From positions 1 to 64,000 of the forward strand of contig NZ_JAIQZM010000023.1 in assembly GCF_023333595.1 (NCBI RefSeq): DNA of 64,000 bases. The letters run 5' to 3'. Positions 52,028 to 60,799 of this stretch are shown one piece after another. The DNA is from Argonema galeatum A003/A1 (GTDB lineage Bacteria > Cyanobacteriota > Cyanobacteriia > Cyanobacteriales > Aerosakkonemataceae). A program made the position numbers and the translations under genes. The first letter of the stretch is position 1. The number at the start of each line of letters is the position of its first letter. A model generated the notes under the pieces. That model saw nothing but the letters and a program-made list of their open reading frames with translations. It was not told the DNA's origin and ran no database searches.

Positions 52028-52777
52028 TTAATAATTTTCTCTTGACTGTGAGGCCACCCCTTTGAGATTTCCAAGGGCCGACTCATCTAGTAGCCACCAA
52101 AGTTCTCCTTGGGGCCTAATGAGCCGAGATGGGTAGGTCATGTCATCAGCTACAGGAGCGAAAACCTGAGCCAACGCAGATTGTTTATTGGCACCTAGAG
52201 CAATGAATATGACACAGCGGGCTTGGTTAATCAGGGGTACGGTAAGGGTAAGGCGGGGCTGACCATATGAGTTACCGACTGCGACCTTTCGATCGCGAAC
52301 TTGCAACGCTTCTGTATGTGGAAACAGTGAAGCTGTATGTCCATCATCACCCATTCCCAGCAAAACAATATCAAAAACTGGAAATTCTCCTGCCCCAGTC
52401 TTAAAAAACTCTTCCAGTTCGGCTTCGTACTTCTGGGCGTCAAGCGCGGGATCGGCTGCATCGGTAGGCATTGGATGGATATTGCCAGATGGAATATCAA
52501 CTTTATCCAACCAAGCTCGACGAGCCATCCCTTGATTGCTGTCTGGATGCGACTGGGGCACGTAACGTTCATCACCCCAAAATACGTGGATTTTTTCCCA
52601 AGGCAGGTTTTCTTTTGCGATCGCTTCATACAGTGCTTTGGGTGTGCTACCGCCAGCGAGGACGATCGTACACTGACCCCGATCTCCTATAGCTGTATTA
52701 ATTTTGTCTAGGACAAGTTGGAGCGATCGCGCGATCGAGGCCGCACCAGAGGGTAGCACTTCAACCTTTCTGCCCAT
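52028..52777 (-). CDS. pgl: 6-phosphogluconolactonase
   Basis: This 249-aa enzyme hydrolyses 6-phosphogluconolactone in the oxidative pentose phosphate pathway. Family motifs are VLAGGSTPKALYEAI, FWGDERYVPQSHPDSNQGM, LLGMGDDGHTASLFPHT and a late IFIALGANKQSAL. ATG 52777 is preferred over an in-frame GTG four codons upstream. It is read leftward toward the FHA genes with a gap of about 70 bp. Confidence 0.95.
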   Translation of the reverse strand: MGRKVEVLPSGAASIARSLQLVLDKINTAIGDRGQCTIVLAGGSTPKALYEAIAKENLPWEKIHVFWGDERYVPQSHPDSNQGMARRAWLDKVDIPSGNIHPMPTDAADPALDAQKYEAELEEFFKTGAGEFPVFDIVLLGMGDDGHTASLFPHTEALQVRDRKVAVGNSYGQPRLTLTVPLINQARCVIFIALGANKQSALAQVFAPVADDMTYPSRLIRPQGELWWLLDESALGNLKGVASQSRENY

Positions 52778-53047
52778 TACTTGCTGCACCTAATAACTTT
52801 CCTAGTTTCACAGTAAAGCATATATCGGTTGAGAAACAGTCAGGGTTGACTCCCCCCTGCTTGGGCCGGGGGGATTCCAATACGAAGCGAGGGGGCTTTC
52901 AACTTTGACTTGGTAATCCAGCGCACGATCGAGGTAGATACCTTACTAGATTCGTGCATAAAATATCCTGAATAGTCAGCTGATAGTTTAAATTAAAGAT
53001 TTAAGCAAAACTTCAGGATCGGCTATAAAGCAATTTGGCAAACCAAA

Positions 53048-53929
53048 ATGGTAGATCCGACAGATGAAATCGCAAGACAAGCTCGCCAAGGGAGCGTTGC
53101 GGCGATTATTCAATTACTGAACGAACAGCTGGCTTCTAGCGGCGTCAGAACCAGAGCAATACGCGAAAATGGCGTATTGCAAATGCTGTGCGAAGCTGAA
53201 AGCGTCGAGCAGATCGAGCAAACAACCTTGGTGCCGCGAATTCGGGAGATTCTAGAGACAATTAGGCCAAGCAATATTCGTCGGGTCAAAATTAACTGTC
53301 GAATAGTTCGAGAACAGCAGTCGCTGTGGCTGGAGGAAATTAGTCGCGACCCAGAAAATCACCGGCTTTGGTTTGAAGAAATTACCTTGACTAGGCGCAA
53401 TCCCTTCAAGCGTCTGGCAACAGACTTGAGGGAGCGTAACAGTAAAACCGTAAAGCCATCTCAACTCAAACCATCTTCTCCGTTTGCGCGCGATCGAAGG
53501 CAATTGCGGCGGGGTATGCTGGGCGGAGTTCTCCTGAGCGGGGCTCTATTGTTCGCTGGCTGGGCTGCATATAAAGCGTTAGCTCCAAAACAGGGTGACC
53601 AGACGCAAGCAACAAAGCCAGAGTCTTCAGCAAACTTATCCCCAAACCAGCAGACCGTCAGTGTCGGTAACCAGACAAATAGCCCCAATGTCTCAGGAGA
53701 CCCCTTTGCCGCCGCTGTGCGACTAGCTGAACAAGCTTCTGTAGATGGTAAAAAAGCGCAAACTAGGGCACAGTGGTTAGAAATAGCTAATCGTTGGCAA
53801 CAGGCTTCCGATCTGATGGGCCAATTGCCAGAAACCGATCGCCGCTACCAGACAGCACTGAACCGGAAGTCAGTTTATCGCAAAAATAGCGAGTCAGCGC
53901 TGCGGCAACTGCAAAAAAGGCGCTCCTAG
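53048..53929 (+). CDS. cyanobacterial membrane protein of unknown function
   Basis: This 293-aa protein has a cytosolic N-terminal domain (MVDPTDEIARQARQGSVAAI, then IREILETIRPSNIRRVKIN) and one membrane helix at about 160-178 (GGVLLSGALLFAGWAAY). A Gln/Thr/Asn-rich linker leads to a helical C-terminus with a possible periplasmic coiled region (RLAEQASVDGKKAQTRAQWL, in part). I do not recognise a named family. It is monocistronic. Confidence 0.75.
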   Translation: MVDPTDEIARQARQGSVAAIIQLLNEQLASSGVRTRAIRENGVLQMLCEAESVEQIEQTTLVPRIREILETIRPSNIRRVKINCRIVREQQSLWLEEISRDPENHRLWFEEITLTRRNPFKRLATDLRERNSKTVKPSQLKPSSPFARDRRQLRRGMLGGVLLSGALLFAGWAAYKALAPKQGDQTQATKPESSANLSPNQQTVSVGNQTNSPNVSGDPFAAAVRLAEQASVDGKKAQTRAQWLEIANRWQQASDLMGQLPETDRRYQTALNRKSVYRKNSESALRQLQKRRS

Positions 53930-54156
53930 TAACCCCATGAGGTGAGGAACCCTCAGTATTTACGTTAAGAAGATTGTAGAAAGATCACGGATGCCACCCA
54001 GTCTTAGATAAGGATAAGCTAGTCCCATCTCTAATTAGATTGATGGCTGCCGATCGAGCTAAAGCGTTAAGCCAGCTAGATTTTGGGTAACCATATTCCT
54101 AAAAATCAAAGGCGAACTGCATCATCAATCTATTTAACTGGCAACCAGAACCCTGG

Positions 54157-55698
54157 TTGACAGCAGAGTCGTACAGGCAGGCCATCATGCGCTCACTAGC
54201 CCAATGTTGGAACCCATCAGAACAAGAAAGACTCCAAGCCGTGTCAAACTCAATAGCAATGGCAATCTCACAAGTGCAACTTCAGAGACAAGTACTCGCT
54301 TTATCTGGGCACCAAGCTCTGCTTAACCAGTTGACAATGGCTATCCGTAGCTGTACGGAACTAGACCAGATTCTCAAGCTGGCCATAGATGGCACGGCGC
54401 GAACCCTAATGGTCGATCGCGGCCTGATCCTGCTGTTGAAATACACAGACTCCATCCTAAAAAGGGATTCCCAAAAGCGCATTCCCAAAGCAACAGAAGT
54501 AACTGTTGTTTGCGAATGGCCCACAGCCTCCCCATCAGACGGGAATCAAAATGCTGCGACTCAGTTAAACCAGTCGTTTTGTTTGTCGAAATGCGGTTTG
54601 TGCCAGGATGCTTTCACAAATGCTCCCCGCCTGATTGCGATCGCCGACAAACACAGCGTACCTAGCGGCGATACGATCGCTGAGATCGCCTCAATTTTTG
54701 ATTTCAACGCCATGCCTGCCCTCCTGCTGGTGCCCCTGGAAAGCCAAGATACCGTACTTGGGTTCTTAGCACTACAGCAACGTCAGCCTCGTCCCTGGCT
54801 GAATGAGGAATTGGGACTGGTAGAATTGGTGAGCGCCCAAATAAGTACGGCCATTCTCCAATTCCAGACATTGCGGCAAACTTCCGCTTTGGTAGAAGAG
54901 CGCACGTATCAGCTACAGTCCATTCTGAAAGTACAGGCTAAGTTGTACGAAAAAACTCGCCAACAAGTTGAGCAACTGCGCCAGTTAAATCAGCTCAAGG
55001 ATGAATTCATAGACACGATGAGCGACCAGCTGCGAAACCCCTTGGCTAGCATGAGAATGGCGATCCGGATGTTACGTCAACCGGGACTGTCGCCAGAACG
55101 TCAAGCTAAGTATCTGGAAATATTGGATGGGCAGTGTACTCAGGAAATCAATTTGATCGATGATATACTCGCTCTCCAACAGCTGGAGTCCAACAAATCT
55201 CCCCTACATCTCCAAAAAATAGACCTTAAGCAGATTATTGATGATTTGGCGGCGTCGTTTGAGAAAAAATGGGGGGCTAAGGGATTAACCCTGACAGTGG
55301 ATTTACCTAAGCGGCCTTTGATGCTGCAAACCGACCTTGAGAGTGTTGACCGCATCTTCCAAGAACTCTTGACTAATGCTGGCAAGTATTCCGATCCGGA
55401 TACTGCTGTCCATTTGTGCGCCATTCACGAAGTCGATCCAGAAAACCCTCAAATTGTTTTAACCCTTTCTAATACTGGCCCTGGCATTTCACTGGCAGAC
55501 CAAAAGCATATTTTTGAGAAGTTTCATCGCGGTCAGGGTGTTAGCAAACAAGTAATTCAGGGCACTGGTTTGGGACTGGCTCTGGTAAAGTGCTTGGTAC
55601 AGCACCTCAATGGCACTATAACTGTTTCCAGTTACCCGATTCAGGGTCAGTCGTGGTCAACTTGCTTTACCGTGACCTTGCCTCAAATGCAAGGATAA
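54157..55698 (+). CDS. GAF-domain histidine-kinase-like protein with Asp in the H-box
   Basis: This 513-aa protein has a GAF domain at about 70-250, then an HK-like dimerisation helix where MSDQLRNPLASM replaces the usual SHELRTPL. The phospho-acceptor position (290) is Asp, not His. The ATPase domain looks intact: NAGKYSD, LSNTGPGIS and GTGLGLALV. It may act as a dead-acceptor regulator or scaffold. The TTG start is uncertain, because the frame is open to 54103 without an ATG. A Cys pair (SKCGLCQDA) lies in the GAF domain. Confidence 0.85.
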   Translation: MTAESYRQAIMRSLAQCWNPSEQERLQAVSNSIAMAISQVQLQRQVLALSGHQALLNQLTMAIRSCTELDQILKLAIDGTARTLMVDRGLILLLKYTDSILKRDSQKRIPKATEVTVVCEWPTASPSDGNQNAATQLNQSFCLSKCGLCQDAFTNAPRLIAIADKHSVPSGDTIAEIASIFDFNAMPALLLVPLESQDTVLGFLALQQRQPRPWLNEELGLVELVSAQISTAILQFQTLRQTSALVEERTYQLQSILKVQAKLYEKTRQQVEQLRQLNQLKDEFIDTMSDQLRNPLASMRMAIRMLRQPGLSPERQAKYLEILDGQCTQEINLIDDILALQQLESNKSPLHLQKIDLKQIIDDLAASFEKKWGAKGLTLTVDLPKRPLMLQTDLESVDRIFQELLTNAGKYSDPDTAVHLCAIHEVDPENPQIVLTLSNTGPGISLADQKHIFEKFHRGQGVSKQVIQGTGLGLALVKCLVQHLNGTITVSSYPIQGQSWSTCFTVTLPQMQG

Positions 55699-55765
55699 TT
55701 AGGGACTAGGGGCTAGGTAAAGACAAATTGGAATGGTGGCGGTGCATAAAGTAAAAAATCATATT

Positions 55766-57439
55766 ATGTCCATAAATGTTGCGCCTGGGCCACTACGTTG
55801 GCAACGGCCTAAATATTCCCCGCTGGCACGTCAGATAGACGTTTTTGCCGCGTCTGGAAAATTCATGTTCTATTTGTGGTGGGATGGCATCTTTGCTAAT
55901 AACTCATCATTAGAGAGAAAGCGTCGGGCTCAGTGGTTAGTTCGTACTCTGCTCAATTTAGGGCCGACTTTTATTAAAATTGGACAGGCTTTGTCTACTC
56001 GTGCGGATTTGCTACCCCCAGAGTATGTGGATGCTTTGGCGCAGTTACAAGATAATGTCCCGGCATTTAGTGCTGATGTTGCTCTAGCTCTAGTACAATC
56101 TGAACTGGGCAAGCCTATTTATACTTTATTTCGGGATTTCAACCATATTCCCATTGCTGCTGCCAGTTTGGGACAGGTACACAAAGCACGTCTCCACACT
56201 GGGGAAGAAGTTGTTGTCAAAGTGCAGCGTCCCGGATTGCAAAAGTTATTTGATGTGGATGTGAAGGCTGTCTACAAAATCATGCGTTTTTGTCAGCACT
56301 ATTTTCCTTGGACAAGAAAGTACGATCTAGAGCCAATCTATCATGAATTTTTTACGATTTTATATCAAGAGATTGATTACATACAAGAAGGTAAAAATGC
56401 CGAACGTTTTCGCTATAACTTTATGGATTATCCCGGCATTATTGTACCTAGAGTTTATTGGGATTATACCACTACGAAAGTTTTGACAGTGGAATATGTT
56501 CCGGGTATTAAGGTTGACGATCTCCAAACAATAGTCGCCTGCGGCTTAGATCCTAAAAAAATTAACCAAATCGGTATTTCTTGTTACCTAAAGCAATTGT
56601 TAGTGGATGGTTTTTTTCAAGCCGATCCCCATCCGGGAAATCTGGCGGTGAATCCAGCAGACGGCAGTCTGATTTTTTATGACTTTGGCATGATGGCAGA
56701 GGTGAAGTCTCTTGCCAAAGATCAGATGGTTCGCAACTTTTTTGCCGTCTTAAGAAAGGATACGGATGAGGTACTCGATACTTTAATTAAAATGGGTTTA
56801 ATTGAGCCGGTGCAGGATATGACTCCGGTGCGACGGCTGATCTCTTTTCTGTTAGAAAAGTTTACCGAAAAGCCAATAGATTTCAAAGCTTTTAGTGAAA
56901 TCAAGAATGAATTGTATCTGATGTTTGAGCAGCAACCTTTTCGTTTGCCAGCACAGATGACATTCATTTTGAAATCTTTGACGACTCTGGACGGTATTGC
57001 TAGAGGGCTAGATCCTGAATACAATTTAATGGTGGCGGCTCAGCCTTTTGTGAATAGTATAGCTGTCTCTAAAGGGCGAGTAAATACGGTTGTAGAACTG
57101 GCAAGACAGACAAGGGATTTGATCAAATATAAGTTGAATCAGCCTAGTAAAACCGAAGTTTTAATTCGGCGCTTAGAAAGGCGTATTGAAGAAGGTGAAC
57201 TGCAAGTGAGTGTGCGATCGATCTCTAGCGATCGCATCATCAAACGCATCAATATAGCCATTAAAAGCCTCATTTATGCCTGTTTGACTGGTTTTACCTT
57301 GCTAGCTGGGGCGGTTTTGCTGGTCGGGGGATATCAAGGTGGTGCGATCGCCGCTTTTATGCTCTCAGGGCTAGGGTTCTTGGTTTTGCTGCGTTCTTTG
57401 ATTGATTTAGGTATTAAGGAAAAACTTGACAAACTATAG
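55766..57439 (+). CDS. ABC1/AarF/UbiB-family atypical kinase
   Basis: This protein of about 557 aa belongs to the protein-kinase-like family of quinone/lipid metabolism and, in phototrophs, plastid-type prenyl lipids. IKIGQALSTRADLLPPEY has the KxGQ motif, AAASLGQVHKA the Ala-rich nucleotide loop, VVVKVQRPG the Lys, and DPHPGN with YDFGMM the catalytic and metal sites. Two membrane helices close the protein (about 500-550). ATG 55766 (MSINVAPGPLRW) is preferred over ATG 55733, which lies next to repeat DNA. The role in plastoquinone or tocopherol handling is inferred. Confidence 0.9.
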   Translation: MSINVAPGPLRWQRPKYSPLARQIDVFAASGKFMFYLWWDGIFANNSSLERKRRAQWLVRTLLNLGPTFIKIGQALSTRADLLPPEYVDALAQLQDNVPAFSADVALALVQSELGKPIYTLFRDFNHIPIAAASLGQVHKARLHTGEEVVVKVQRPGLQKLFDVDVKAVYKIMRFCQHYFPWTRKYDLEPIYHEFFTILYQEIDYIQEGKNAERFRYNFMDYPGIIVPRVYWDYTTTKVLTVEYVPGIKVDDLQTIVACGLDPKKINQIGISCYLKQLLVDGFFQADPHPGNLAVNPADGSLIFYDFGMMAEVKSLAKDQMVRNFFAVLRKDTDEVLDTLIKMGLIEPVQDMTPVRRLISFLLEKFTEKPIDFKAFSEIKNELYLMFEQQPFRLPAQMTFILKSLTTLDGIARGLDPEYNLMVAAQPFVNSIAVSKGRVNTVVELARQTRDLIKYKLNQPSKTEVLIRRLERRIEEGELQVSVRSISSDRIIKRINIAIKSLIYACLTGFTLLAGAVLLVGGYQGGAIAAFMLSGLGFLVLLRSLIDLGIKEKLDKL

Positions 57440-57660
57440 CTAGGGGCTAGGGGTTAGGGGCTAGGGGCTAGGGGAAGAAGGGTCTAGAATCAAGGGTTTG
57501 GTGGAATTGAGGATGTCCTAACTGACTCATACCAAATCCGCAACGATTACCCCCTTTATATCTATAGGCTGTAGAGACGTTTCATGAAACGTCTCTACAA
57601 TGTTTAGGCCAAAAATTCTCATGGGGTAACAAACCCGGATTTGGTATCATCGGTTGCTAT
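57437..57660. repeat. dispersed GGGGCTAGGGG repeat, copy 3, interrupted
   Basis: It is a third copy of the 30419/46863 repeat, split by the 116-bp element at 57531-57646. Further palindromic repeats (GATATAGCAACCGCCAAGG; GGGGCTCCG...GCATTCGGG and its complement) continue to about 57837. No protein gene is seen in 57440-57848. Confidence 0.75.
57531..57646. mobile_element. 116-bp MITE with 10-bp TIRs and TCAT target duplication
   Basis: The ends ACCAAATCCG (57531-57540) and CGGATTTGGT (57636-57645) are perfect inverted repeats. TCAT occurs on both sides (57527-57530 and 57647-57650) and only once at the uninterrupted site in the copy at 46863. Inside lies the 30-bp perfect palindrome 57570-57599 (TGTAGAGACGTTTCA half). 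Confidence 0.78.
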
Positions 57661-57848
57661 AGCTGAAAGATATAGCAACCGCCAAGGCGACTCTTGACAG
57701 TAGGGGCTCCGCTGAGTGCGTGCCGGAGGCATTAGCATTCGGGTAGTAAATATAAGGTTTTAACCAATAAATTATATGCCCGAATGCTTCGCCCCTACCC
57801 CAGATTTATGGCTTAACCGACTCATCGGTTGCTATAAGTACTCAAAAA

Positions 57849-57875
57849 AGTAGGGTGAGGATTGCCCACCCTACT
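57849..57875 (-). terminator. Rho-independent terminator of tRNA-Glu
   Basis: Read on the minus strand, the stem AGTAGGGTG / CACCCTACT (9 bp perfect, 57849-57857 with 57867-57875) with a 9-base loop is followed by TTTTT. It lies just downstream of the tRNA. Confidence 0.88.
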
Positions 57876-57888
57876 CTTTTCTTTGAAG

Positions 57889-57961
57889 TACCCCCAGGGG
57901 AATTCGAATCCCCGTCGCCTCCGTGAAAGGGAGGTGTCCTAGGCCTCTAGACGATGGGGGC
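57889..57961 (-). tRNA. tRNA-Glu (anticodon UUC)
   Basis: This 73-nt cloverleaf on the minus strand has acceptor GCCCCCA paired with TGGGGGT and discriminator A. The D-loop has GTCTAGAGGCCTAGGAC. The anticodon stem is CCTCC/GGAGG with loop CTTTCAC, giving UUC. The T arm is GGGGATTCGAATTCCCC. No CCA is encoded, which is usual in cyanobacteria. Glutamyl-tRNA also feeds tetrapyrrole synthesis. Confidence 0.97.
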
Positions 57962-58201
57962 GTGTAATTCGCCGTTGCGCGTCGTTAGCACCTTTATTAA
58001 AGTAACGCATATTTCTGAATCTGTCAATACCCCAATCTAAAAAATTTGGAACCCGGAAACGGGGGCTTGGGGTAGGAGGATTTTGGTGAATTCCAGCTTA
58101 CGCCTTCCTAAGCTTCTCCCACTCTCCCCCTCTCCCACCCTCCCACTCGATTTCACGATGGTTGAGGTAATTCGCCAACAGTAGACCTTTTTGGTTTTCG
58201 G

Positions 58202-59065
58202 TCAATGAATCGAACCCTGCAATAAAGCCTGAAAGCGTTTGTTACCTCGGAGTTGAGCAAAATCCGAATCAGTTTTTGCTAGGGTCTTAAATTCGCCGGG
58301 ATGCAGACGGATTGCGTTTTGCAGACTTTCTATTGCCAAATCTTGATAGCCAAGTAAGGCATAGCAGCAAGCTTTGTTGTACCAGGCGTACTCGTCGTCA
58401 GGTTGAGAGGCCAAAACTTTATCGTAGCTGGCGATCGCATCATCGTAGCGTTTGAGGTAACGCAGCACATCGCCGCGCTTATACCAAGCCCAGTAGTCTG
58501 ACTCTGGTTCCTGGAGGGCTCGATCGTAGCTAGCAAGGGCATCATCGTAGCGTTTTAGGTGACGCAGGGCATCCCCGCGCCGCGACCAAGCCGAGTAATC
58601 GTGCGATCGAACCACTAAAGCTTTGTCGTAGCTAGCTAGAGCTTCCGAGTAGCGTTTCAGGTGACGCAGGGCTTCACCGCGCCAAAACCAACCCCAGTAG
58701 TCCGTCGGTTTGACTGCTAGGACTTTATCGAAGCTGGCAATAGCTTCTTCAAATTCATCCAAATCTTCCAGGGCTAGGCATCCCCGTTTATACCAGGCCC
58801 AGCAGTCATCCGGTCGGATGGACAGAGTTTTATCAAAACTGGCGATCGCCTCCTCGTAGCGGCCCGCATCGTGCAGTGCTTTGCTGCGTTTATACCAGGC
58901 CCAGTAGTCATCCGGTCGGAAGTAGAGCGCTTTATCAAAACAAGCGATCGCTTCTTCATAAAGCTCCCGGTCAACTAGGTTCTTGCCCTGCCAGTACCAG
59001 TTCCAGTAGCCCTCTAGATCGATCTTTAAAATTTCGTCTTCGCCACCCATGAGCATCTGATTCAT
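58202..59065 (-). CDS. TPR-repeat protein
   Basis: This 287-aa protein is made of about seven 34-residue TPR units with the pattern AxxCFDKALYFRPDDYWAWYKRS. Trp/Tyr occur at fixed positions (YWAWYKRGD), a feature shared with the gene at 60551. It is soluble, with no signal peptide. TPRs are protein-binding scaffolds, and the partner is unknown. The two TPR genes are paralogues separated by a remnant. Confidence 0.88.
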   Translation of the reverse strand: MNQMLMGGEDEILKIDLEGYWNWYWQGKNLVDRELYEEAIACFDKALYFRPDDYWAWYKRSKALHDAGRYEEAIASFDKTLSIRPDDCWAWYKRGCLALEDLDEFEEAIASFDKVLAVKPTDYWGWFWRGEALRHLKRYSEALASYDKALVVRSHDYSAWSRRGDALRHLKRYDDALASYDRALQEPESDYWAWYKRGDVLRYLKRYDDAIASYDKVLASQPDDEYAWYNKACCYALLGYQDLAIESLQNAIRLHPGEFKTLAKTDSDFAQLRGNKRFQALLQGSIH

Positions 59066-59248
59066 CTTTTGCAGCTTTCCTAAGCGTCATCGCTATGCCA
59101 AACTTTAGCCCAATTTTAACTTTTGGGGAGTTTGAGGGGCTTTCAGTCCCGCGCCCTATCCGTAGCATGGGGGTCGGGATACACGCACCCCTCAAAGCTG
59201 TTGAGTGGGGTTCGATACCGCTTCTAAAAACTTACAAAAATCTGTAAG

Positions 59249-59398
59249 TCAAACGATTCGGTTTATGTTTAGCCTACTTTTGATGTAGTCTCGCATTAAC
59301 TCTGCCGAGGAAATGCCTTGAGTTTTTGCATTTTATTCTAACTTCTGTAACTCTTGCTCTGTGAGTCGCACTTGAAACAAGTTGTCTCTTGCCATCAT
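59249..59398 (-). pseudogene. ribbon-helix-helix antitoxin remnant with premature stop
   Basis: Read leftward, ATG 59398 gives MMARDNLFQVRLTEQELQKLE and then an in-frame TAA (59333-59335). In the same frame it continues NAKTQGISSAELMRDYIKSR and LNINRIV, then TGA at 59249. Together this is a complete short RHH (CopG-like) protein broken by one nonsense codon. No toxin partner is visible. The rest of 59066-59519 shows nothing else. Confidence 0.65.
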
Positions 59399-59519
59399 CC
59401 TAGTCTATTTGTGCTAAGATGATTCGCTCAGCTAACCACTCACCAGATTGTGTGTGAAAGTCAGAGCAATCGAGACACCAAAATCAGGGGACGTTACAGA
59501 ACCTTGACAATTCAGGATG

Positions 59520-60551
59520 TCACTTAATTAAAGCCCGAAACCGCTCATCCGATCGAATGATCTCAAAATCCAAGTCTTTTTGAGCCATTTCTCGATATAC
59601 GTCGGGATTTAAATTAATAGCTTGTGACAAGCTTTCAATTGCTAGCTCAACATTGCCCTGCTGGGAATAACAGCAAGCTTTGTTATACCATGCTCTGTGT
59701 TCGTCGGGTTTAAATTCTAGGGCTTTATCGTAACTGGCGATCGCTTCTTCTAGGCGACCCACCTGGCGCAGGGCTACACCTCGGTTGTGCCAAGCTAAGT
59801 AGTCGTTGGGTTGGAATTCAAACGTTTTGTCGAAAGATGCGATCGCTTCAGAGTAGCGACCTAACTTCCACAGCACAACGCCTCTGTTATACCAGGCTTG
59901 ATTGTAATCCGGTTTGATTTCCAGTACTTTATTAAAACTGGCAACTGCCTTTTCATAACAGCCCCAGTCTCGTAGGGTAATGCCTCGGTTGTACCAAGCA
60001 TTAAAAGCTTCTGGCTTGAACTCGATCGATCGGTCAAAACTGTTGAGCGCTTCTTCGTAGCGACCGATCTTTCCCAGCGCAATGCCACGGTTGTACCATG
60101 CCCAGTAGGCATCTGGTTGCAACTGTAGGGTTCGCTCAAAGCTGATCACTGCTTTTTCATATTTACCCCAGTCGCTCAGAGTAATGCCTCGATTGTGCCA
60201 ACTATTTGAAGAATCCGGGTTGAATTCGATCGCGCGATCGAAGCTGTTGAGCGCTTCTTCGTATCGACCTAATTTACCCAGCGCAATGCCCCGGTTATGC
60301 CAAACCCAGGCAGTATCCTGTCGAATCGCCAGCGCTTTGTCAAAACCGATCAGCGCTTCCTCGTGGCGGCTTAAGTTTCCTAGCGCTAAACCCCGCTGAC
60401 ACAAGGCATTATGATAATCTGGATCGAACTTTAGGGCGCTGTCAAAATTGGCGATCGCCTCTTGATAATTCTTTCCCTCGGTTAGGCGCAATCCATGATG
60501 GAAAAAGAATTCAGCTTCAAGACTAGGAGTATGGGTCATAAAATCTGTCAT
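59520..60551 (-). CDS. TPR-repeat protein
   Basis: This 343-aa TPR protein has about nine units (e.g. EALNSFDRAIEFNPDSSNSW, AWYNRGIALGKIGRYEEALN). It is closely related in style to the gene at 59065. An in-frame ATG 12 bases downstream is an alternative start. It is soluble, with scaffold function inferred. The near-identical units mean that misassembly or copy-number variation of repeats is possible. Confidence 0.9.
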   Translation of the reverse strand: MTDFMTHTPSLEAEFFFHHGLRLTEGKNYQEAIANFDSALKFDPDYHNALCQRGLALGNLSRHEEALIGFDKALAIRQDTAWVWHNRGIALGKLGRYEEALNSFDRAIEFNPDSSNSWHNRGITLSDWGKYEKAVISFERTLQLQPDAYWAWYNRGIALGKIGRYEEALNSFDRSIEFKPEAFNAWYNRGITLRDWGCYEKAVASFNKVLEIKPDYNQAWYNRGVVLWKLGRYSEAIASFDKTFEFQPNDYLAWHNRGVALRQVGRLEEAIASYDKALEFKPDEHRAWYNKACCYSQQGNVELAIESLSQAINLNPDVYREMAQKDLDFEIIRSDERFRALIK

Positions 60552-60799
60552 CTGACTTTAGAATGATTTCTTTTTCTTTAAGATTCCCAAAAAGATAACA
60601 CGATCTAACAACCAAACTGCAAATTCCTAATTGAGCAAGATTAAATGAGCGAGAACGCTAGAGGGGGAACGGGGTAGCAGATAACCCAATTTTCAAGCAA
60701 TTAGCCCTTAAATCAAAACCCAGATGATTCTGCCTCATAGCATTCAGGTTCGGTGAAGTGGGATGATCGCATCTGAACGAGGACGGAGAGAATAACAAG

